40,439 nucleotides of DNA from Ruminococcus sp. Its GTDB lineage: Bacteria; Bacillota; Clostridia; Oscillospirales; Ruminococcaceae. Position numbers and translations under genes: made by a program. The notes beneath the pieces were generated by a model. The model ran no database searches. It was not told the DNA's origin and was given only the letters and a program-made list of their open reading frames with translations. The stretch is taken from assembly GCA_021201755.1 (NCBI GenBank), contig JAJQEI010000041.1, forward strand, positions 1-40,439, in the 5' to 3' direction. Below are positions 34,446 to 40,439 of this stretch, piece by piece. The stretch's first letter is position 1, and every line of letters begins with the position of its first letter.

Positions 34446-35924
34446 CTATGTCAACGCAATCTTTTCCATTACCACTGGAAAATAACGCAATATAGTTCCA
34501 GTGAAGCAGCCTCCTACTTCTGTAGTCAGGTATGCTGCCTCTCCCATACCTATTTGTTTCATTTTTCCTTCATACGGAGCATAAAAGAAACGATACCATT
34601 CTTGATCACCGTCAATGCGGAGTAAAAATCGTTCTGTATCAATGGGAATCTTTGCTTCTACTGCGGACAAAGATCCAATTCTGCGTCGAACAATCACGCA
34701 ATTCTCATCGTTCAATCTAGTCATTACAATTTCATAATGATGACCAGGATTCATATAAATACTAAGTCCAACTTCTTCCTCATTTTGCGTTGGAGAAAAA
34801 TAAAATTCTGCTTCTGCCGAAAAGAAAAAATGTTCTTGTCGTCTTCCAAGCCAAGCTTTGGGTTTATCTTCCGACAATTTCACAGCATTGCCACGGAGCT
34901 GTAGTGATTTTCCTATTAGCGAGATGCAATCGTCCAAGGGCATATAAATATAGTTCCACGAAGGGTGTAGTACATCGCCATTGAAGTGGTCACTGACGTT
35001 CATTCCTGGAATATATTTCGATGGTTGAAATAGTGTAAGAGTAGACTCTGTTTCCATTGTTGGAAGCACTGTGCCTTTTTCACCTACTGTCGGCCAACCA
35101 TTCTCATCCCACTGTACCGAAACAAGCATGGTTTCCCGTCCCATGTTATGTCGAAATGGATAACCCAATGGACGATTTCCTAAAGCAACTGCCCACCATT
35201 TTCCCGTTTGATCTTCTAAAAAATCCACATGACCAATTGCTTTAATTGGCAAATTCTTTCCGATATTTGTTAGTATTAGGTTGTGCGGACAAGGCTCATA
35301 AGGTCCTAGTAGATTTTTGCTGCGTGCAATCACACACATATGGCAAAGTTCCGTGCCACCCTGTGCCAAAAGCAGATAGTATAATCCGTTGATTTTATAT
35401 ATATGTGGGCCTTCCGGATTATTTGCAGTACCTTGCCACAGCGTATGACGTTCTCCAATGACTTCTCCAGTTTTGAGATTTAGTTCTCAAAGATAAATCG
35501 TCTGATCTGTTCCTGTATAATAAACCCGACCGTCATCGTCAAAAAATAGAGATGGATCAATTCCGGGAAAGGGGAGCCACAGTAGATCTGACCATTCTCC
35601 AGACGGCTCCTTTGCAGTGATAATAAAATTGCCGTGGTTATCACCGTTTACCCGTGTGGCAATGACATAAAAAGCACCGTCATGGTAGCGAATTGTGGGA
35701 GCATAAATATTCCAGCAATTCGGAGCACCGGGTATCAAATCAACCTGATTACGGCGTGTAAGACAGTGTCCAATTTGTTCCCAGTGTACCATATCACGAC
35801 TATGATAAATTGGAATTCCAGGGAAGTATTCGAAAGAACTGACCACCAAGTAAAAATCTTCATCAACACGGCAAATACTCGGGTCTGGATGGAATTTAGG
35901 TAAAATGGGATTGCCGTATTTCAT
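34446..35924 (-). pseudogene. GH43 beta-xylosidase/arabinofuranosidase-like gene with an in-frame stop
   Basis: The 492-codon frame encodes a glycoside hydrolase family 43 enzyme with a C-terminal beta-sandwich of the XynB type. The base Asp is in 'LPKFHPDPSICR' and the pKa-modulating Asp in 'GIDPSLFFDDDG'. The catalytic acid Glu in 'NPEGPHIYK' lies beyond a TGA at 35487-35489. That TGA interrupts 'QTIYL-x-ELNLKTGE', where Arg (CGA) fits. Truncation therefore removes the general acid and the C-terminal domain. There is no signal peptide, so the enzyme would have acted on imported xylo-oligosaccharides. AAGGAG precedes the ATG; it lies 17 bp behind mrp and is probably cotranscribed. Confidence 0.88.
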
Positions 35925-35941
35925 CGCAAACTCCTTTTTAT

Positions 35942-36760
35942 TTATTGCATCTTACCACATAGAGCCTTTGCAGTTTGTGCTAAATATGGTACATCTAACG
36001 TTGCCAGCGTTCCGGTATCACAAGCAGCCGCCAATTTCGGGTCAAGTGGAATCCGTTCCAATACCGGCAGAGGAGTTGCATCAATAGAATCGTCTGTCCC
36101 AAATAGTGGAATTTCTTTGCCGCAATCTGGACAGACCAAATAACGCATATTTTCAATCATTCCCAAAACCGGAATATCCATTTTTGTCGCCATGTTGATT
36201 GCTTTTTCTACAATCATAGATACCAGGGATTGGGGTGTAGATACTACAAGAATTCCTTCAAGCGGCAAACTCTGGAATACAGTTAGTGGTACATCTCCCG
36301 TCCCAGGAGGCATATCTACAAACATATAGTCCACATTGCCCCATCTGGTGTCTTCCCAAAATTGCTTAACGACACCGGAAATCACAGGGCCACGCCAAAA
36401 TACCGGATCCGTTTCATGCTCCAAAAGTAAATTCAGCGACATGACTTTTGTTCCGTTTTGTGCAACGTGTGGTAACAAGCTTTCGTCCTCTGTTTGTGCA
36501 TAAGCGTGAATACCGAAAATCTTTGGTATCGATGGACCTGTAATATCAGCATCTAAAACTGCGGTTTCTAATCCTAATTTCCGTGCTTGGATAGCTAAAA
36601 GGCTTGTGACGATGGATTTACCAACACCGCCCTTTCCGCCGACAATTCCAATAACGTGCTTGATTCCGGACGTATTTCTCACAGTGCGTGCAACCTTTTC
36701 TTTGTCTTGGCATTCCTCTGCAGAAGAACAAGAGCTGCATTGCTGATTACAATCTGCCAT
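35942..36760 (-). CDS. mrp: Mrp/NBP35-family iron-sulfur cluster carrier ATPase
   Basis: Mrp proteins bind and transfer Fe-S clusters. The 272-residue protein has a short cysteine-rich N-terminus ('CNQQCSSCSSAEEC'), a deviant Walker A 'GGKGGVGKS' (near 40), 'LDADITGPSIPKIFG', 'DYMFVDMPPGTGDV' and the C-terminal cluster motif 'CPDCG'. The N-terminal cysteines are typical of the clostridial NBP35-like form. AAAGGAG precedes the ATG. It has its own promoter and is followed by the broken GH43 gene. Confidence 0.92.
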   Translation of the reverse strand: MADCNQQCSSCSSAEECQDKEKVARTVRNTSGIKHVIGIVGGKGGVGKSIVTSLLAIQARKLGLETAVLDADITGPSIPKIFGIHAYAQTEDESLLPHVAQNGTKVMSLNLLLEHETDPVFWRGPVISGVVKQFWEDTRWGNVDYMFVDMPPGTGDVPLTVFQSLPLEGILVVSTPQSLVSMIVEKAINMATKMDIPVLGMIENMRYLVCPDCGKEIPLFGTDDSIDATPLPVLERIPLDPKLAAACDTGTLATLDVPYLAQTAKALCGKMQ

Positions 36761-36790
36761 ATTAAAACTCCTTTATTGCTACTCAAATTT

Positions 36791-36808
36791 GAAACACAAA
36801 CGTGTTTC
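36791..36808. promoter_or_regulatory. Perfect palindrome downstream of the mrp -10 box
   Basis: GAAACAC (36791-36797) and GTGTTTC (36802-36808) form a 7-bp perfect inverted repeat with 4-bp spacer, straddling the expected transcription start of mrp. It could be an operator or a 5'-end hairpin. I do not recognise the regulator. Confidence 0.5.
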
Positions 36809-36812
36809 TTTT

Positions 36813-36841
36813 ATTATACCATAAAGCTTCTAAAATTGCAA
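36813..36841 (-). promoter_or_regulatory. Promoter of mrp
   Basis: On the - strand TTGCAA (36836-36841) and TATAAT (36813-36818) have a 17-bp spacer and an extended -10 (TGG before TATAAT). The mrp start is about 50 bp downstream. Confidence 0.8.
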
Positions 36842-36880
36842 GAGATAATGTGGAATCATCCACAGAATTCCATATAAATA

Positions 36881-36908
36881 TAGCGTAGTAGCTTATACTA
36901 CTACGCTA
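36881..36908 (-). terminator. Terminator of the LRR-dockerin gene
   Basis: An 11-bp perfect stem, TAGCGTAGTAG (36881-36891) with CTACTACGCTA (36898-36908), is followed on the - strand by TATTTATAT. A second small hairpin TGTGGA/TCCACA (36849-36864) lies beyond it. Confidence 0.75.
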
Positions 36909-36969
36909 TGAATAAAATTAACTTTTGAAGGTCACATCATGTACGCCAAATTTTTCTTTTCGCTCTGCA

Positions 36970-37767
36970 TCAACCAATCAATTCTTCCCAAGTTACCGTA
37001 TTTCCAGCTGCCAAGCTAGCGAAATACCGCTGGATAATATAAGCGTCCTGTACGGTGATATTCCCGTCTCCATCCACATCTGCGGCAGTCTGCTGTGCGT
37101 TTGTCAAGCCGTCGCTTTTCCCAGCAGCAGCGTTCGCAAAGGCGCACTGACAGAGATAAGCGTCTTGTACTGTGATTTCACTGTCGCCGTCGAGGTCGCC
37201 GGTGGAATCTGTCACTGTAATATCCGGCATTTCTTCGCCGTAGTGGATGGTGGCAGAGGTAAGACAGATATTATAAGATTTTTCTATTTCGTTCCATTCA
37301 CTTTCTGTGCCGGTGTAGTAGACGTCAATTAAACTTGTGCAGCTATCAAACGCATATGCTCCAATACTCATCACACTGTCTCCAATCGTGACAGAAGTTA
37401 AGCTGGTGCATTCATAAAACGCATAGTATCCTATACTCGTCACGCTGTCGGGAATCGTGACAGAGGTTAAACTGTCGCAGTAAGAAAATGCTCCATCCCC
37501 AATACTCGTCACCGCAACCCCATCAATCTCACTGGGAATTTCAACTTCTGTCACAGAGGTATTACAACCCGTAATCTCAATCGTACCATCGTCTAAATAA
37601 TCATACGTCAAATCACCGTAAGTATATTCCTCCGCACTTATAACCTATTCCGGCACACCCGAAAAAACTTCAGTCAGTGTACCCCCCCCGATTCCAGAAA
37701 ATGCCATTCCAGAAAGGAGAATTGTTCCTGCCATCACTCCCGACAGCTATTTTTTCATTTGTAACAT
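36970..37767 (-). pseudogene. Secreted LRR-dockerin protein with two amber codons near the N-terminus
   Basis: The frame runs from ATG 37767 (or the in-frame ATG at 37758) to 36970. It encodes a signal peptide ('LSGVMAGTILLSGMAFSG'), a propeptide-like stretch, about four BspA-type leucine-rich repeats ('LTSVTIPDSVTSIGYYAF') and a two-repeat type I dockerin. The dockerin calcium loops are 'DLDGDSEITVQDAY' and 'DVDGDGNITVQDAY'. TAG codons at 37747-37749 (after M-K-K) and 37645-37647 (within 'GVPE-x-VISAEEY') interrupt it; Gln (CAG) suits both. A TTG at 37611-range would make a protein without a signal peptide. GGAGG and a promoter lie upstream. The dockerin implies docking to a cohesin-bearing scaffoldin. 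Confidence 0.8.
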
Positions 37768-37835
37768 CACTCATTACCTCCAACAATAGATATTTTATGC
37801 AAGACAGCTAAAAGCTTATCCTACTTAATAATATT

Positions 37836-37863
37836 ATTATACCACATTTTTCAGAAATTGCAA
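37836..37863 (-). promoter_or_regulatory. Promoter of the LRR-dockerin gene
   Basis: TTGCAA (37858-37863) and TATAAT (37836-37841) on the - strand, 16-bp spacer, with TGG before the -10. It closely resembles the mrp promoter. Confidence 0.75.
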
Positions 37864-37897
37864 GTCCTTTACGCTGATTTCATATAAAAAATTATGC

Positions 37898-37933
37898 AAA
37901 ACCGTTTTCATCCTTTCAGATGAAAACGGTTTT
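37898..37933 (-). terminator. Terminator of the peptidase-dockerin gene
   Basis: A 15-bp perfect stem, AAAACCGTTTTCATC (37898-37912) with GATGAAAACGGTTTT (37919-37933), lies 26 bp after the stop of the upstream - strand gene. On the - strand it is followed by GCATAATTTTTT. Confidence 0.85.
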
Positions 37934-37958
37934 AGCACTATAATGACATTTTGTAAAC

Positions 37959-40439
37959 CTAAATCAATTCTTCCCAAGTTACCGTATTTCCAGCGGCATA
38001 GCTAGCGAAATACCGCTGGATGATATAAGCGTCCTGTACGGTGATATTCCCGTCTCCGTCCACGTCTGCGGCAGTCCGCTGTACGTTCGTCAAGCCGTCG
38101 CCGTTCCCAGCGGCAGCATTTGCAAAGGCACATTAACAGAGATATGCGTCTTGGACAGTGATTTTACTGTCGCCGTCGAGGTCACCCAAGTCTAACGTGG
38201 ACGATGCAACATCTTCTAAATCGGTTTCATATGTGCCGTCGCCGTCCGTGTCTATTGCTACATCGATGGTGTTTTCGTCGATTTCATAGAGATAAACTTC
38301 GGTGTAGTTGGTAGTGAAGGTGGTGGTGGCGGTGACGTCGTCATTGTAAGCCTCTACAGAAACAACGTTCAAACTGGATTCACTACTTATTGTATAACCA
38401 CCATCAACTTTTTTATAAATCACATTGTCAACTCCGCTTCCAGAGACAGTTACAGCATACCAGTCTGTCACACATTCGCTTTCATTTGAAACAATCGAAA
38501 CTTCATAATTCATATCTGAATCAATAATCGAAATCAATCCAGTTGGTTTAAACAGGGTATATGTTGCATCTGTGACAGCTGCGTAAAAATTCACGTTTTT
38601 ATAGTCCATCATCAAATCATAATCAGACGGTATGGAGTAGGATAATTTATAAGAAGATGTAGGATCCCAAAATGCATAGTTTTCGCTGTCATCACTGGTA
38701 AATTCATCATCCGAATCGTTTTTATAAGATACAATACCATTATTTCCTTCATCACCTGCATAATCGTAATCCGGATTTCCGGAACTAGAAAGAATATCAA
38801 CAGAATAATCATTTCCATCAATATTGTCAATTGATAAGCCGGCAATATAGTGATCAACCGTCGTTGTATTAGATAAATTTTTCATTGTCAATTCATTGAA
38901 CGTTCGAAGTCCTTTGATATATCCATGATTGATATTTCCGTCGCTGGCATTCCAATAACAATATCTTGTATCGTTATTCCAATACGGTATAACCCAGCTG
39001 TAATCATCGGGATCATAGTAAATACAAGTTTCATCTGTAACGCCATTTGTAGAAAGATGATTCGGGTCAGCAATGAGAATACGCATAGTATAAGTATGTT
39101 TTAAACCATTCCGGTCAGTAAAAGTATATGGATCATCCGAACAATCTTCCAATCCATAGGCAATTACCAAATGACCATCATCTTCTGTAGAATTATTGGA
39201 AGAATTATATGTTTTGAGCGTGTAAGAAACATTAATCAGCGGTCCGCCGTTCTGGATTTCTTCTACATTTTGAATTAACAATTGCATCCAAAGTGCCTGA
39301 TTTGTATTTTCTATTCCAGTATACAAATCTTGTCGAATGACTTGTCTGACTGAACTAATACTCTGTGACAATTGATAAAAATTAATCATAGAAATAATAG
39401 AATTATTATTTGTGCTGCTGTTTACAGTACTGCCGCCGCCATAATCGGACACATCTAAGTCACCAATCTTAGCCAAAATTTGTGTTGCCGTCAAACCATA
39501 ACAAGAGCCTTCAAATTCTTTTGATTCCTGTTCCTGTATAACTACTTTGTCATTGTTGCTTAAACTATACTTTTCTGCCAAAGCTTTGAAAATGCCTTTC
39601 GATATGGAATAATCATCTCCAAAATAAGTCGAATTATTATCAAAATTCCAGTTATCCTCTCCCCAGATAAATGCATCTTCATAGGCGATTGTTGTGGATG
39701 CTGTTGTAGTGGTAGTCGTGGTTGTAGTTGTTGTAGTTGTTGATGTTGTGGTGGCCGTTTCTCCAGAATCTTCTGTAATGGAAATCGTGCATCCTTTTAC
39801 TTCTTCTTCCGAAAGATAAGTATCATTCACTTGTGCGGCATTTCCATCACTTCCTGTATAACTGCTTATGGAATATGAATCCCCAGCGCACGCATCTTCC
39901 GGCAGTTGGACATAAACCGTAACGATCAATCCTGCAGGAACTCCACTGGTAGAAAGCCCTGCCCACCAACAACAGTTGTTATTTTTCGCACAGGTATTTA
40001 CACTAAAATAACTACTGCATACATATTTCAAATAACTTAATGCGTCATCTAATTCAAATCCAAACCCCAATTTGGTAACGCTCTCTTGTACAATAAACCG
40101 GGACTTCTATGCAATAATCATTTGCGGCGAGGTCACTCTCGGATATAAATACATCACCGAAGTATAATAAATAAGTAGTGTCAAGTTCGGTTGTAGTAGT
40201 AGTTTCTTCTGTTGTTGTCGTTGTGGTAGACGGCACTTCTTCGCCGTAGTGGATGGTGGCGGAGGTAAGGTAACTGTTATTAGCACCAATTTCTATTTCG
40301 TTCCATTCGCTTTCTGTGCCGGTATAGTAGACGTCGGTTAAACTGGTGCAGCCATAAAACGCATATATTCCAATACTCGTCACACTGTCGGGGATGGTGA
40401 GGTTTGTGAGACCGGTGCAGTAATAAAACGCATCATCTC
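37959..40439 (-). pseudogene. Secreted LRR / cohesin-like / cysteine peptidase / dockerin protein, broken and truncated by the window edge
   Basis: Reading from the right edge, BspA-type repeats ('LTIPDSVTSIGIYAFYGC') lead to a short Thr linker. Next is a beta-rich module resembling a cohesin or Ig-like fold ('FGFELDDALSY', 'VTVYVQLPEDACAGDSY'), then a poly-Thr linker near 39690-39770. A papain-like peptidase domain follows, with catalytic Cys in 'GSCYG' (codon 39501-39503), His in 'DGHLVIAYG' (39171-39173) and Asn in 'ADPNH' (39060-39062). The protein ends with a two-repeat dockerin. A frameshift near 40075-40100 splits it. TAA at 38133-38135 cuts between the dockerin repeats, where the neighbouring paralogue has CAG. 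The N-terminus lies outside the window. The peptidase call rests on motif order. Confidence 0.72.

Noticed and set aside
8360..38135. Alternative genetic code explaining the in-frame stops
   Set aside because: TAG, TAA and TGA are all affected, TGA would need to mean Arg, and the intact genes here end normally with all three codons. Frameshifts coexist with the stops. Decay is simpler, although suppression at single sites is not excluded.
39690..39770. Tandem short repeats as a CRISPR-like or microsatellite locus
   Set aside because: The GTTGTAGTGG-type repetition encodes a poly-Thr linker between protein modules; there are no spacers.
1..40439. tRNA, rRNA or prophage genes
   Set aside because: No cloverleaf-like sequence with a conserved T-loop, no rRNA segments and no phage structural or integrase genes were recognised.

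Overview
The window looks like a chromosomal segment of a fibre-associated gut Firmicute of the Ruminococcus type (Oscillospiraceae). The evidence is the low-GC Gram-positive gene order (ruvCAB, ecfA1-ecfA2-ecfT-truA), strong Shine-Dalgarno sites with frequent TTG/GTG starts, type I dockerin modules joined by threonine-rich linkers, BspA-like leucine-rich repeats, and a Gram-positive type IV pilus locus. The species cannot be named from the sequence.

Layout. 1-541: remnant of an ISAs1-like transposase and the ruv promoter. 593-15813: housekeeping genes on the + strand: Holliday junction resolution (ruvC, ruvA, ruvB), phosphoglucosamine mutase (glmM), an rRNA-methyltransferase-like protein, the energising module of an ECF vitamin/metal transporter (ecfA1, ecfA2, ecfT), a decayed YfhO-like membrane protein, truA, a DUF5711-like protein, a CvpA-like protein and a ClpE-like zinc-finger unfoldase. 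16091-28129: a type IV pilus operon behind a textbook promoter and a leader of about 250 nt. It encodes a major prepilin, PilC, PilM, PilN, PilO, three small pilin-like proteins, PilB, PilT and a very large final prepilin with a Thr-rich tail. A DUF559 putative nuclease gene flanked by hairpin-forming repeats sits between the major prepilin and pilC. 28141-34375: a two-component system, a small secreted beta-rich protein and a MacB-type ABC transporter; every gene here except the secreted protein is broken. 34446-36760 (- strand): mrp followed by a broken GH43 glycosidase. 36970-40439 (- strand): two broken secreted dockerin proteins, one LRR-dockerin and one LRR/cohesin-like/cysteine-peptidase/dockerin.

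The most striking feature of the window is the pattern of decay. Eleven in-frame stop codons interrupt otherwise continuous coding frames. Each fits a single coding-strand C-to-T change of a Gln (CAA/CAG) or Arg (CGA) codon, and none requires a Trp codon. Four frameshifts accompany them, three of them in homopolymer runs. The damage is confined to accessory, secreted and signalling genes, while the housekeeping genes and the pilus machinery are intact. The second notable structure is the DUF559 gene between repeat copies whose hairpins show compensatory base changes; it resembles in layout the RAYT/REP partnership but uses an unrelated protein family.

All functional calls come from reading the translated sequence and remembered family motifs; no search was run.
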